DNA of 35,899 nt from JAKFWI01 sp031398975 (GCA_031398975.1 JANNOI010000058.1:1-35899); one strand, 5' to 3'; counted from the stretch's first letter, positions 1 to 8,891 are shown. The notes: generated by a model from the sequence alone, not told the origin. Program-made: numbers and translations.

Positions 1-548
1 GCGGCGGCGGCGGTGGCGGCGGCGCCGAAAATCACCGGCGGGGCGTAAAAGGGCAGCACCAAAACCGCGATCAGCAGCCCGCCCCGCCGCACCCCCGCCG
101 CCAGCGCGGCCCCGATCAGCCCCACGCCCAGGAAGGCCGCCATCCCGATCGCCACGCCCGCCATCGTCAGCGCGGCGGCGGCGGGGGTGGCCTGCAGCGC
201 GAGCGCCAGCGGCCCCGCGGCCAGCGCCAGCGGCGCGCCCACCGCGACCCAGGCCGCGGCCCCCTTGGCCAGGACCAGCAGCTCCAGCGGCGCCTCCGCG
301 AGCAGGAGCTGATCGAACGAGCCGTCCTCGAGATCTGCCTGGAACAGGCGTTCGAGCGTCATCAGCGCCGCCAGCGCCGCGCTGACCCACAAAAGCGGCG
401 GCCCCACCGCCGCCAGCGCCCCGCCCCCGAGCGACAGCGGCGCAAGCAGCGTGGCCCCCACGAAAAAGCCGATCGGCGAAGCCGCCCCGCCCCCGACCCA
501 AGCAAGGCGCAGATCGCGCGCGAACACGGCCCGTGCGGCGCCCCACAT
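1..548 (-). CDS. ccmB: Heme exporter protein CcmB (partial, 3' end outside window)
   Basis: Inner-membrane permease of the CcmABCD heme-export complex used in system I cytochrome c maturation. The reverse strand reads from ATG at 548 without a stop to base 1, giving about 182 residues of a family usually near 220. The text is typical of CcmB: an N-terminal FARDLRLAW, then an ERLFQADLEDGSFDQLLLAE stretch matching the conserved RLF-DxEDGS-EQLLL segment, followed by several hydrophobic Ala/Leu/Val helices and a late RRGGLLIAVLVLPFYAP segment. It starts one base after the ccmA stop (TGA-G-ATG), so the two are translationally linked. The C-terminus lies before base 1. Confidence 0.93.
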   Translation of the reverse strand, partial: MWGAARAVFARDLRLAWVGGGAASPIGFFVGATLLAPLSLGGGALAAVGPPLLWVSAALAALMTLERLFQADLEDGSFDQLLLAEAPLELLVLAKGAAAWVAVGAPLALAAGPLALALQATPAAAALTMAGVAIGMAAFLGVGLIGAALAAGVRRGGLLIAVLVLPFYAPPVIFGAAATAAA

Positions 549-549
549 C

Positions 550-1227
550 TCAGCCGCCCCCCGCAGGAGCGCCTGGGAGGGACACACGCGCGTTGGCGGC
601 CGCCCCGATCGGCTCGTGCACGGCGGCCACGACGATCCCCCCGCCCTCCAGGTGATCGCCCACCAAACCGAGCAAGCGCGCGCGGCCCTCGAGGTCGAGG
701 CCGGCGGCGGGCTCGTCCAGCAGCCAGAGCGGGCGCGGCGCGATCAGCAACCGGGCCAGCGCAAGGCGGCGCGCCTGGCCGGCGGAGAGCGTGGCCGCGG
801 GCCGCGCGGAAAGCCCCTCGAGGCCCAAAAGCGCCAGCACGCTCGTTCCTTCGGTTTCGGGCCCTTCGGTTTCGGCCCTGCCGGTTCCGGCCCTGTCGGT
901 TCCGCCATAAAGCGCTTCCCAGAAGCGGACATGCGCGCTCACGTCCAGAGCCCCCTTCAGCCCGTCGCGGTGGCCGAGGAGGTGGAGGCTGGCGGCGCGG
1001 TCCTCGGCGGCCAGCGGCCCCAGATTGGAGGCGAGCGTAATCCGGCCCTCGGCCGGCTTTACGAGCCCGGCGAGCGTGCGCAGCAGGGTGGTTTTGCCCG
1101 CCCCGTTGGGGCCGACGATCTCCACATATTCCCCGGGCCCCGCGCGAAACGAAACGGCGCCGGCCAGCCGCGCGCCGCCGCGCTCCAGCGCCAAGCCCTC
1201 CACCTCCAGCCGCAGCGCCGCGTTCAC
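550..1227 (-). CDS. ccmA: Heme exporter ATP-binding protein CcmA
   Basis: ATPase subunit of the CcmAB heme exporter for cytochrome c biogenesis. It has Walker A GPNGAGKT, a short ABC signature LSAGQ followed by ARRLALARL, and Walker B LWLLDEP, all in CcmA style. I place the start at GTG 1227, with GAGGGGGA a few bases upstream; the open frame continues to 1434 but that extension is Arg-rich and unlike the family. Length is 225 residues, slightly longer than the usual 205-215. The excess is a five-residue repeat (GTDRA, GTGRA, ETEGP, ETEGT) around residues 108-127, encoded by four 15-base units, placed just before the signature-motif region. It is followed directly by ccmB and is divergent from acnA. 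Confidence 0.94.
   Translation of the reverse strand: MNAALRLEVEGLALERGGARLAGAVSFRAGPGEYVEIVGPNGAGKTTLLRTLAGLVKPAEGRITLASNLGPLAAEDRAASLHLLGHRDGLKGALDVSAHVRFWEALYGGTDRAGTGRAETEGPETEGTSVLALLGLEGLSARPAATLSAGQARRLALARLLIAPRPLWLLDEPAAGLDLEGRARLLGLVGDHLEGGGIVVAAVHEPIGAAANARVSLPGAPAGGG
848..906. repeat. In-frame 15-base tandem repeat (4 degenerate copies) in ccmA
   Basis: Four consecutive 15-base units at 848-862, 863-877, 878-892 and 893-906, each built around CGGTT(T/C)CG. They keep the ccmA frame and encode five-residue units in the helical subdomain of the ATPase. The last unit is one base short of a full copy match. The expansion looks tolerated because the ATPase motifs on both sides are intact. 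Confidence 0.8.
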
Positions 1228-1499
1228 GCCATCCCCCTCGTCGCCGACCCCCGCCTGCCTGCAACCCGGCCTTGGCGATTGGGCGATCGCGGCGGCGGCG
1301 TCAAGCGATCGACGATCGGGCGATCGAGCGATTGCGCGGCGCCCATCGCGCTTGTATGGAGAGGGGCGCGTTCGCGGGCCGCTTCCTTGCGGGTACGGCC
1401 GGCGTTTCCGGGGCGCTCCCCGGCGTCGCCTCACCGATAGCGCCAGGATAGGGCCGCGCCGCGCCGCGCCGCCATCCTCCGATCAGGACGACCGCCTCC
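1228..1499. promoter_or_regulatory. Divergent ccmA/acnA intergenic region with clustered GCGATYG words
   Basis: 272 bases separate the divergent starts of ccmA and acnA, so promoters for both should lie here. I could not pick out a convincing -35/-10 pair. The clearest structure is a run of about six GCGATCG/GCGATTG words within roughly 60 bases (1275-1334), including one GCGATCGC palindrome. This could be a regulator-binding cluster or low-complexity sequence; its function is not established. Confidence 0.4.
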
Positions 1500-4184
1500 A
1501 TGCCTTCGCTAGACAGTTTCAAATGCCGCCGGGATCTCACTGTCGGCGACCGGACCTATGCCTATTATAGCCTGGTTGAGGCGCAGAAGAACGGCCTGCC
1601 CGATATTTCGCGCCTGCCCGTGACGCTGAAAGTGCTGCTCGAAAACCTGCTGCGCAAGGAAGATGGGCGCGCCGTCAAAAAGGAAGACATCCTCGCCATC
1701 GCCGACTGGCTTCGGTCCAAGGGCGCGGACGAGCACGAGATCGGGTTCGCCCCGGCGCGGGTGCTGATGCAGGATTTCACCGGCGTGCCGGCGGTGGTGG
1801 ATCTGGCCGCGATGCGCGACGCCACGCGCGCGCTGAACGCCGATCCCAAGCGCGTCAACCCGCTGGTGCCGGTGGATCTGGTGATCGACCATTCGGTGAT
1901 GGTGGACGCCTACGGCGCCCCCACCGCGTTCACCGAGAACGTCGCGCTGGAATACCAGCGCAACGGCGAGCGCTACCAATTCCTCCGCTGGGGCGCGACC
2001 GCGTTCAACAATTTCCGCGTCGTGCCGCCGGGCACGGGCATCTGCCACCAGGTCAATCTCGAATACCTCGCCCAGACGGTCTGGACCGCGGAGGAGGACG
2101 GGGCGACGCTCGCCTATCCCGATACGCTGGTGGGCACCGATAGCCACACCACCATGATCAACGGCCTTGCCGTGCTGGGCTGGGGCGTGGGCGGCATCGA
2201 GGCGGAGGCGGCGATGCTGGGCCAGCCCATCTCCATGCTGATCCCCGAAGTGATCGGCATGCGCCTGACGGGGCGCCTAGCGCCCGGCTCCACCGCGACC
2301 GACCTCGTGCTCACCGTCACCCAGATGCTGCGCAAGCGGGGCGTGGTGGGCAAGTTCGTGGAATTCTTCGGCCCCGGCCTCGACACGCTGCCGCTGGAAG
2401 ACCGCGCCACCATCGCCAACATGGCCCCCGAATACGGCGCGACGTGCGGCTTTTTCCCGGTGGACGGGGCGACGCTCGATTACCTCGCCGCTACCGGGCG
2501 GGACCCCGCGCGGGTAGCGCTGGTGGAGGCCTATTGCAAGGCCCAGTCGATGTGGCGGCCGGACCTTGCCGAGCCCGTCTTCACCGACACGCTGGAGCTT
2601 GACCTTGCCTCCGTTTCGCCCTCGCTGGCGGGGCCGAAGCGGCCCCAGGACCGGGTGGCGCTGAGCGCTGCGGCGGGCGCGTTCCGCGGGGGCCTCGCTT
2701 CGGAATTCGGCGTGGTGGAAGAGCGCGCGGGGGCCCGCACGCCGGTGGCCGGCGCGGCGTACGATCTGGGCCACGGGGACGTGGTGATCGCCGCGATCAC
2801 CTCATGCACCAACACCTCCAACCCCTTCGTGATGCTGGCGGCGGGGCTTGTGGCCCGCAACGCCGTGCAGCGCGGGCTCAAAACCAAGCCATGGGTGAAA
2901 ACCTCGCTCTCGCCCGGCTCCCAGGTCGTCACCGATTATTTCATCAAGGCGGGGCTGCAGGCTCCGCTCGACGCGCTGGGCTTCAACCTCACCGGCTATG
3001 GCTGCATGACCTGCATCGGCAATTCCGGCCCCCTGCCGGAGCCGATCTCGGGCGCCATCAAGGCGGGCGATCTCACCGCCGCCGCGGTGCTCTCGGGCAA
3101 CCGCAATTTCGAGGGTCGGGTGAACCCGGACGTGAAGGCCAATTACCTCGCCTCCCCGCCGCTGGTGGTGGCGTACGCGCTCGCGGGCTCGATGCTCGTA
3201 GACCTGACGCGCGATCCCCTGGGCGTGGGCGCGGACGGGGCGCCGGTGTTCCTCTCCGATCTGTGGCCCTCCCAGGAGGAGGTGGCCGAGCTGGTGCGCA
3301 CCTGCGTGACGCCGGAGGCCTACGCCGATCGCTATTCCGACGTCTTCCAGGGCGGGGAGGAATGGCGGCGCATCACCGTGGCCGGCGGGCAGACCTATGC
3401 CTGGGACACGAAATCCACCTATGTGCAGAACCCGCCCTATTTCACCGACATGGAGATGGCGCCCACGCCGCCCGGCGACATTGAGGAAGCGCGCATCCTC
3501 GCCCTGTTCGGCGACAGCATCACAACCGACCACATCTCCCCCGCCGGGGACATCAAAGCCGCCAGCCCCGCCGGCGATTACCTGACCGGGCACGGCGTTC
3601 CGCGGCTCGACTTCAATTCCTACGGCGCGCGCCGGGGCAATCATGAAGTGATGATGCGCGGGACGTTCGCCAATATCCGCATCAAGAACCGCATGCTCCA
3701 GGGCGTGGAAGGCGGGATGACGCGCCACCTGCCCAGCGGGGAGGTGCTGCCCATTTACGACGCCGCAATGCGCTACCAGGGCGAGGGCCGCCCGCTCGTG
3801 ATCTTCGCCGGCAAGGAATACGGCACCGGCTCCTCGCGCGACTGGGCGGCCAAGGGCACGCGCCTTCTGGGCGTGCGCGCGGTAGTGGCGGAAAGTTTCG
3901 AGCGCATCCACCGCTCCAATCTGATCGGCATGGGCGTGCTGCCGCTGCAATTCATCGACGGCGCGTCCTGGGCGGGCCTCGGCCTGACGGGCGAGGAGAT
4001 CATCACCCTGACGGGCGTGGCCGATCTGAAGCCGCGCGCGCGCGCCACGATCACGATCGCCTCCGCCGCGGGGACTACGCAGGTCCCGCTCCTGTGCCGG
4101 ATCGATACCGACAACGAGCTCGACTACTTCCGCAATGGCGGGATCCTGCAATACGTGCTGCGCAACCTTGCGCAGGCGGCCTGA
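1500..4184 (+). CDS. acnA: Aconitate hydratase AcnA
   Basis: TCA-cycle aconitase interconverting citrate and isocitrate with a [4Fe-4S] cluster. The 894-residue length matches bacterial AcnA/IRP-type enzymes. Cluster ligands are visible as C436 in TSCTNTSNP and C502 and C505 in GYGCMTCIGNSGP. Other family motifs include QDFTGVPAVVDLAAMRDA, GTDSHTTMINGL, FGDSITTDHISPAG in the swivel domain, KEYGTGSSRDWAAKGT and ESFERIHRSNLIGMGVLPLQF. It begins at ATG 1500 with only a weak, distant AGGA upstream. Its stop codon lies inside a 16-base tandem repeat that also contains the stop of the convergent DUF4340 gene. Monocistronic by context. Confidence 0.98.
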   Translation: MPSLDSFKCRRDLTVGDRTYAYYSLVEAQKNGLPDISRLPVTLKVLLENLLRKEDGRAVKKEDILAIADWLRSKGADEHEIGFAPARVLMQDFTGVPAVVDLAAMRDATRALNADPKRVNPLVPVDLVIDHSVMVDAYGAPTAFTENVALEYQRNGERYQFLRWGATAFNNFRVVPPGTGICHQVNLEYLAQTVWTAEEDGATLAYPDTLVGTDSHTTMINGLAVLGWGVGGIEAEAAMLGQPISMLIPEVIGMRLTGRLAPGSTATDLVLTVTQMLRKRGVVGKFVEFFGPGLDTLPLEDRATIANMAPEYGATCGFFPVDGATLDYLAATGRDPARVALVEAYCKAQSMWRPDLAEPVFTDTLELDLASVSPSLAGPKRPQDRVALSAAAGAFRGGLASEFGVVEERAGARTPVAGAAYDLGHGDVVIAAITSCTNTSNPFVMLAAGLVARNAVQRGLKTKPWVKTSLSPGSQVVTDYFIKAGLQAPLDALGFNLTGYGCMTCIGNSGPLPEPISGAIKAGDLTAAAVLSGNRNFEGRVNPDVKANYLASPPLVVAYALAGSMLVDLTRDPLGVGADGAPVFLSDLWPSQEEVAELVRTCVTPEAYADRYSDVFQGGEEWRRITVAGGQTYAWDTKSTYVQNPPYFTDMEMAPTPPGDIEEARILALFGDSITTDHISPAGDIKAASPAGDYLTGHGVPRLDFNSYGARRGNHEVMMRGTFANIRIKNRMLQGVEGGMTRHLPSGEVLPIYDAAMRYQGEGRPLVIFAGKEYGTGSSRDWAAKGTRLLGVRAVVAESFERIHRSNLIGMGVLPLQFIDGASWAGLGLTGEEIITLTGVADLKPRARATITIASAAGTTQVPLLCRIDTDNELDYFRNGGILQYVLRNLAQAA

Positions 4185-4242
4185 TCTCCTAACAGCCTGA
4201 TCTCCTAAAGGCCTGGGCGCCTAATGGCCTGACGGGCTGTTA
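4179..4242. repeat. Four 16-base tandem units across two convergent stop codons
   Basis: Four contiguous 16-base units (4179-4194, 4195-4210, 4211-4226, 4227-4242) each start with GCCTG; the first two are nearly identical and the last two are diverged. The first unit contains the acnA stop (TGA 4182-4184) and the last ends on the stop of the convergent gene (TAA 4242-4240). The outer ends TAACAGCC (4190-4197) and GGCTGTTA (4235-4242) are inverted repeats, so the array could also fold as a hairpin at the convergent gene ends. Confidence 0.75.
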
Positions 4243-5322
4243 GGGCGCGGGCGGCGCCGCCGGCGGCGGGGGCGGATCGGTTTCGCGTGCGGCGGGCGGG
4301 TCGGGCGAACGCGCGACGGTCTCCACCGGGGGGGCGAAATCGGTATAGGCTAGCTCGCTCAGGCCATAGGCCCAGGCGGCCGCGCGGGCGTTGATGGCGG
4401 AAGCCTCGGCGACGGCGGCGGCGTTTTGGGGATCCTCCGCGCGAGCTACGAGTTTCAGCCAGCGCTGGCCGCGATCGACGTAAAGCTCCCCCTCCAGGCG
4501 CAGCCCGTCGAATGTGCGCGCGATATGGCGGGCGCGGGGCGCGCCCCCGATCGCGGGCGCGGGCGCCACGTCCAGCGGCTGCAGCGCCGCAAAGCTCGCC
4601 CCCGCCGCCGCGAGCGCGCTCGCCCCGGTCAACAGCCAACGGTCATACGGGGCCTCGAGCTGGAACTCCCCGGTCTGCGGGTTCTCGCGCGCGATGGAAT
4701 AGGGCGGGCCGGACGGGGGGTAGAGATCGACCTTGGCGATCCGCGTCTTGTCCAGGCTGAGGGGGGCGATCTCCAGCCAGGCGGCGGGATCGCGCAGCGG
4801 CGGCAATTCCCCCGCCACCGCCCAGGTCTGATCCTTGGCGGGATCACGCGCATAAAGGCCGCGCGGCAGGATGCCCAGGATCAGGTTGGCGATCAGCGCC
4901 CCTTCGGCGTTCTGCACCTGCACCAGCACGCCGCTGCCGCCCTTGCTGGGGTCTGCAACGCCCAGGCGCTCGAACTTTTCGGGGTCCCGCGTCATCGGCC
5001 GCAAATAGCGCAGGCCGGCCATGCCGTCGGTGAATTGCGCCAGCCGCTCGCGGCGCACGGGATAATCGCCGCGGTCGCGCAGCGCCCAGCCCTGCGCGGT
5101 GCGCGCGATGCGGTAGGTAGCGTCCTTGGTGGTGACGACGATGAGGCTCGCCTCCCCGACGCTCGCGGCGAAATTCGGCAGGACGGGGCCGGCGGCCACC
5201 GGGGGCTTGCGCTTTTCGGCCTCCATCGCCAGGAGCACCCAGGCCGCCAGCGCGGCGATCACGGCGAAGGCGACAAACCAGGCCGCGCGGCCGCGGCGCT
5301 CGAGGGCGAGGCTTGCGCTCAT
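4240..5322 (-). CDS. DUF4340 domain protein of a Gld-like ABC system
   Basis: A 360-residue protein with an N-terminal membrane anchor (about residues 11-31, AWFVAFAVIAALAAWVLLAM) and a large periplasmic part of the DUF4340 type, which contains several repeats of a small beta-rich domain (segments such as YRIARTAQGWALRDRGDYPV and YSIARENPQTGEFQLEAPYD). The C-terminal about 25 residues are a Pro/Ala tail. Its ATG overlaps the stop of the upstream GldG-like gene by four bases (ATGA), which ties it to the exporter operon. Biochemical function is unknown; DUF4340 proteins commonly sit next to GldG-like genes and probably form part of the extracytoplasmic side of that complex. Confidence 0.87.
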   Translation of the reverse strand: MSASLALERRGRAAWFVAFAVIAALAAWVLLAMEAEKRKPPVAAGPVLPNFAASVGEASLIVVTTKDATYRIARTAQGWALRDRGDYPVRRERLAQFTDGMAGLRYLRPMTRDPEKFERLGVADPSKGGSGVLVQVQNAEGALIANLILGILPRGLYARDPAKDQTWAVAGELPPLRDPAAWLEIAPLSLDKTRIAKVDLYPPSGPPYSIARENPQTGEFQLEAPYDRWLLTGASALAAAGASFAALQPLDVAPAPAIGGAPRARHIARTFDGLRLEGELYVDRGQRWLKLVARAEDPQNAAAVAEASAINARAAAWAYGLSELAYTDFAPPVETVARSPDPPAARETDPPPPPAAPPAP

Positions 5323-7244
5323 GCGTGCGCTCCAGGTTCGCCGGCGCGGCTTTTCTTCGGGGCGAGCGCGGTGTCGGCGCGTCGCTGGCGGCGCCAGAAC
5401 AGAAAAAGCCCCGCCCCCGCCACCAGCACCGGCATCAGCCAGACATTCAGCAGCACCAGGCGCGATTCGAGCGCATCGAGATCGCGGCGATAATCGCGCT
5501 CCACCGCGCGCAGATCGGCGCGCACCTGCACCGCCTGGGCCCGGAACCGCTCCATCTCCTCGCGCTCCTCCGGGGAGAGCTCGGCCCCCAGATCACCGGA
5601 GAAAAAGCCCGAGCCCGCGCCCTTGGCCTCGAGCGCCTCGAGGCGGCTTTCGGTTGCGGCGAGCTGGCTTCGCAGCCGCTCCTGGGTTTCCACGAGCCGG
5701 GCCTGGGCGCTGCGGCGCAGGGCCTCCACCGTCTCCAGCGGCCGCAGCGAGGGCGCCCGCGAACGGAGGCTGACGAGCGCGTCCGAGCCGCCCAGGAGGT
5801 CGATGGCGTTGAGCGCGAACGCGCCATTGTCCACCGTCGGCGTACGCTCCTCGTCGACGTAGAAACCGTCGTTCAGGAAGTCGATGTCGGAGACGAGCAC
5901 GATCTCGGCAGGCCTGGCGGAGCGGGCGAGGTGCTTGGGGCGCTGGTCCCCCGGCAGGGCCGCGATCGCCTGCTGCTGCACGCCCGCGAACGCGCTCGAG
6001 AGCGTACCCGTGATCCGCACCGCCAGATGCTCGACCCGGCTGGCGGACGCAAAGCCCCGGATCAGCTCCTCCGGCCCGGGGCGGGCTAAAGCCTGGGCGG
6101 CGGCGATCCGCATGGTCTGCCGGGAGGTCTGGGCGAGCGGGGTAACGGTTACGCCGTCCTTGCCGGTCCAGGTGATCGCGCCGGGGCCGCCGAAATAGAG
6201 CGCGCGCTGCAGGCCGGCCGTGACCAGATCCTCGCGCGAGAGCTGATCGGCGGGCACGGCGATATAGAGCGGCTGGGGGGCCACGATCGGGCGGCCCGCC
6301 CCGTCCGTGCTTTGCACTTCGAGCGCGCCCTCGCCGTCCAGCACCACGCCCTTCGAGACCGCCACGCCCCAAGGCGCGAGCAGGGCCGAAAGGTCCGAGG
6401 AGGCCTCCACCCCGGATGCAGCATCGAAGGGGCTCGCGCTCTGCCAGGTCAGCGCTGCGGGATCGGCGGCGATGAAGGCGCGGCCCTTGGCGAGGATGAA
6501 CTGGTCCACCGCATAGGTCTGGGCCTCGTTGAGCGGGAAGGGCTGGAGCAGGACCAGGACGTCGGCTTCCCGGTCGAGGGTGGTGAAGTCGCGCGCCGCC
6601 AGGCGCACATCGGCCGCGCGCAACAATTCGGTGAAGAAGAGCGGCTGGGGCGGGCCCCCGTTGGGCGTCGCGGCCGCGGCGGGATCGAGCGGCAGCGAGG
6701 TGATGATTTCCACCTTCAGCCGGCGGGCGTTTTCGAGCTCGGAGACCAGCCGCGTCAGCTCGTACTCCAGGAACGGTTCGCGCTCGGGGTCGAGTGTGCG
6801 CAGCGCCACCTTCGCGTCGGCGGCGTTGGCGCCGGCGACGCCGAAATAGATGGGCTCGCCGCCCTGCTGCAGCGTGATGGGCTCGATGCCGGCGGCCACC
6901 GCCTCGTCCTCGGCCTCGGTGAAGCGCACCGGCTCGACCTCGAGGAAGGTGAGCTGGCCCTTGGAGCGGGCGGCGTAAGCCGAAAGCATCTCCCGCACGC
7001 GCGCGGCGTAGGTGCGCAGGGCCGGGGTGGCCGCGGCCGCTTCGCGCGAATAATAGAAGGTAAGCTCCACCGGCTCGGTGAGATCGGCCAGGATGGTGCG
7101 GGTTCCGGGGCTCAGCGTGTAGAGGCGGTCCTGCGTCAGGTCGAGGCGCCAGCCGCGGGTGTAGGTGTTCACGAGCGCATTGGCGGCCAGAAACAGCACG
7201 GTGAGCGCGAACGCGACCGAGCGGGCGTAGGTGCGTGGGTTCAT
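5319..7244 (-). CDS. GldG-like ABC transporter auxiliary protein
   Basis: A 641-residue protein of the GldG/ABC-transporter auxiliary family. It has one N-terminal membrane helix (SVAFALTVLFLAANALVNTY), then the family hallmark WRLDLTQDRLYTLSPGTRTIL, a large periplasmic domain, a coiled-coil-prone stretch (RLVETQERLRSQLAATESRLE) and a C-terminal helix ending in basic residues (MPVLVAGAGLFLFWRRQRR). Start chosen at ATG 7244, four bases after the permease stop; an ATG eight codons upstream would overlap the permease gene. It overlaps the DUF4340 gene by four bases. GldG takes part in gliding in Bacteroidetes; in Proteobacteria the exported substrate is not known. Confidence 0.9.
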   Translation of the reverse strand: MNPRTYARSVAFALTVLFLAANALVNTYTRGWRLDLTQDRLYTLSPGTRTILADLTEPVELTFYYSREAAAATPALRTYAARVREMLSAYAARSKGQLTFLEVEPVRFTEAEDEAVAAGIEPITLQQGGEPIYFGVAGANAADAKVALRTLDPEREPFLEYELTRLVSELENARRLKVEIITSLPLDPAAAATPNGGPPQPLFFTELLRAADVRLAARDFTTLDREADVLVLLQPFPLNEAQTYAVDQFILAKGRAFIAADPAALTWQSASPFDAASGVEASSDLSALLAPWGVAVSKGVVLDGEGALEVQSTDGAGRPIVAPQPLYIAVPADQLSREDLVTAGLQRALYFGGPGAITWTGKDGVTVTPLAQTSRQTMRIAAAQALARPGPEELIRGFASASRVEHLAVRITGTLSSAFAGVQQQAIAALPGDQRPKHLARSARPAEIVLVSDIDFLNDGFYVDEERTPTVDNGAFALNAIDLLGGSDALVSLRSRAPSLRPLETVEALRRSAQARLVETQERLRSQLAATESRLEALEAKGAGSGFFSGDLGAELSPEEREEMERFRAQAVQVRADLRAVERDYRRDLDALESRLVLLNVWLMPVLVAGAGLFLFWRRQRRADTALAPKKSRAGEPGAHA

Positions 7245-7248
7245 CGGC

Positions 7249-7983
7249 TCAGCCCCCCCGACGCGCATCCACCGCGAGCGCGGTGTAGGTGAGGAACAGC
7301 CCGATCAGGGTGAGGAAGTAGAACAGCGAGCGGAACTCGATCACCCCGCGCTGGGCGGCGTCGAAATGGTGCAGGATGGAGAGCCGCGACAGCGCCTCCG
7401 CGCCGCCCGCGCCCAGCACGCCTTCGAAAAAGCCCAGCACCAAAGGCAAGCCCGCCGCGGTCAGCAGAAAGGCGATCAGCACCGCCAGCACGAACGCCAC
7501 CACCTGCGCGCCCGTCAGCGCAGACATGGCCGACCCGATAGCGATATAGGCGCCGGCCATTAGCAGGCTCGCCAGATAGCCCACGGCGATGGCGGCGTTA
7601 TCGGGGCGCCCCAGCGCATTGACGGTGGCCCAGAGCGGCATCGTCAACACCAGCGCGCCGCCCGCCAGCGTCCAGGCCGCCAGGAATTTGCCCGCCACCA
7701 GCGCCCAGGTCGGGGCCGGCAGGGTCAGCAGCACCTCGATCGCCCCGGAGCGCAATTCCTCCGCCCACAGGCGCATGGCGATCGCGGGCAGGAACACGAG
7801 GAAGAGCCAGGGATGGAACACGAAAAAGGAGGAAAGATCGGCCCGGCCGAGGTCGAAGAAGCGCCCCGCCTGGAAGGTGAACATGCCGATGGCGAGCAGG
7901 AACACCGCCACGAAGACGTAAGCCGTGGGCGTGGTGAGGTAGGAGACGAGTTCGCGGCGATAGATGGCCAACAGACTTTTCAC
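7249..7983 (-). CDS. ABC-2 type permease, GldF-like
   Basis: A 244-residue inner-membrane permease with about six hydrophobic helices. The start SLLAIYRRELVSYLTTPTAYVF is typical of GldF/NosY-like ABC-2 permeases, which begin with a short cytosolic helix and an RELxxYFxSPxAYV-type entry. The start is GTG 7983, which overlaps the ATPase stop as GTGA; the open frame runs further upstream but only through ATPase-coding sequence. Together with the upstream ATPase and downstream GldG-like protein it forms a complete exporter. Confidence 0.92.
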   Translation of the reverse strand: MKSLLAIYRRELVSYLTTPTAYVFVAVFLLAIGMFTFQAGRFFDLGRADLSSFFVFHPWLFLVFLPAIAMRLWAEELRSGAIEVLLTLPAPTWALVAGKFLAAWTLAGGALVLTMPLWATVNALGRPDNAAIAVGYLASLLMAGAYIAIGSAMSALTGAQVVAFVLAVLIAFLLTAAGLPLVLGFFEGVLGAGGAEALSRLSILHHFDAAQRGVIEFRSLFYFLTLIGLFLTYTALAVDARRGG

Positions 7984-8705
7984 AGCCGCTCCTCGCCTTT
8001 CGTGAGCGCGCGGAACGCCCCTTCGAGGCCGCCGGGATAGCGCGCGGCGAGCGCCGCGGGCGTTTCGTCGGCGGCGATGCGGCCCTCGTGGATCACGATC
8101 GCGCGGGTGCACACCGCCTCCACCTCCTCCAGCGAATGCGTCGAGATCAGGATGGCGCGCTCCTGGGCAAGGCGGGCGATCAGCTCGCGCACCGCCTGGC
8201 GCTGATTGGGGTCGAGCCCGTCGGTCGGCTCGTCCAGGACCAGCAGCATGGGGTCGTGCAGCAGGGCGGCGGCCAGGCCCACGCGGCGGCGATAGCCTTT
8301 GGAGAGGGTCTCGATCGGGCGGTCGATCGCGGCGCCGAGGCGCACGTCCTGGGCGGCGCGCATCACGACGTGGCGCGAGCGGGCCGGCGGCACCCCGCGC
8401 GTCTCGGCGACGAAGCGCAGGAAGGTGACGGGCGTCATCTCCCCATAAAGCGGCGCGCCCTCCGGCAGATAGCCCACGCGCTCCTGGGCGCGGGAGCGCT
8501 CGCGCGCGATGTCCAGGCCGAAGATACGGGCGGTTCCCTCGTCGGGCTCGAGGAAGCCTGCGATCATGCGCATCGTCGTCGTCTTGCCGGCGCCATTGGG
8601 GCCGAGGAAGCCGACCACTTCCCCGGTCTCGATCGCGAAGCTGACGCCGTCGACGGCGAGGCGGCGGCCGAAGCGCTTCCGCAAGCCATCAACTTCCAAC
8701 ACCAT
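7980..8705 (-). CDS. ABC transporter ATP-binding protein, GldA-like
   Basis: A 241-residue ATPase with Walker A GPNGAGKTTT, signature-like LSKGYRRRVGLAAALLHDP, Walker B LLVLDEPTDGLDPNQ and H-loop ISTHSLEEVEAVC. The LSKGY variant and DPNQ after Walker B are features of GldA/multidrug-type ABC-2 ATPases. The start is ATG 8705 (MVLEVDGLRKRFG); the upstream in-frame extension is low-complexity Arg/Gly. It is the first gene of a four-gene operon (ATPase, permease, GldG-like, DUF4340) joined by 4-base overlaps or a 4-base gap. Energises export of an unknown substrate. Confidence 0.93.
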   Translation of the reverse strand: MVLEVDGLRKRFGRRLAVDGVSFAIETGEVVGFLGPNGAGKTTTMRMIAGFLEPDEGTARIFGLDIARERSRAQERVGYLPEGAPLYGEMTPVTFLRFVAETRGVPPARSRHVVMRAAQDVRLGAAIDRPIETLSKGYRRRVGLAAALLHDPMLLVLDEPTDGLDPNQRQAVRELIARLAQERAILISTHSLEEVEAVCTRAIVIHEGRIAADETPAALAARYPGGLEGAFRALTKGEERL

Positions 8706-8891
8706 CCTGGCACCCGCCCCCGGCCTTCCGCGCGGGCGACTTCCTAAGCGCTTTCCACCGCGCTGGAAAGCGCGCCGCCACACAAAAGGGCGCGGCGGGA
8801 AAGCGCGCTCGCCCTTGCCCGCGATCGGGACCCGCGCGCGCGGTCAGCGGTACGGGGCGGCTAGCGCGCTGCGCGACAAGGAGGAGAGGTA

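Noticed and set aside
362..1264. A 300-codon minus-strand frame overlapping ccmA and ccmB
   Set aside because: Arg/Gly-rich shadow frame; the neighbouring frames carry the CcmA and CcmB motifs.
1275..1334. GCGATCGC words as HIP1-type cyanobacterial repeats
   Set aside because: Gene content is clearly alphaproteobacterial and only one full octamer is present.
4179..4242. Tandem repeats as a CRISPR array
   Set aside because: Units are 16 bases, adjacent, degenerate, with no spacers and no cas genes nearby.
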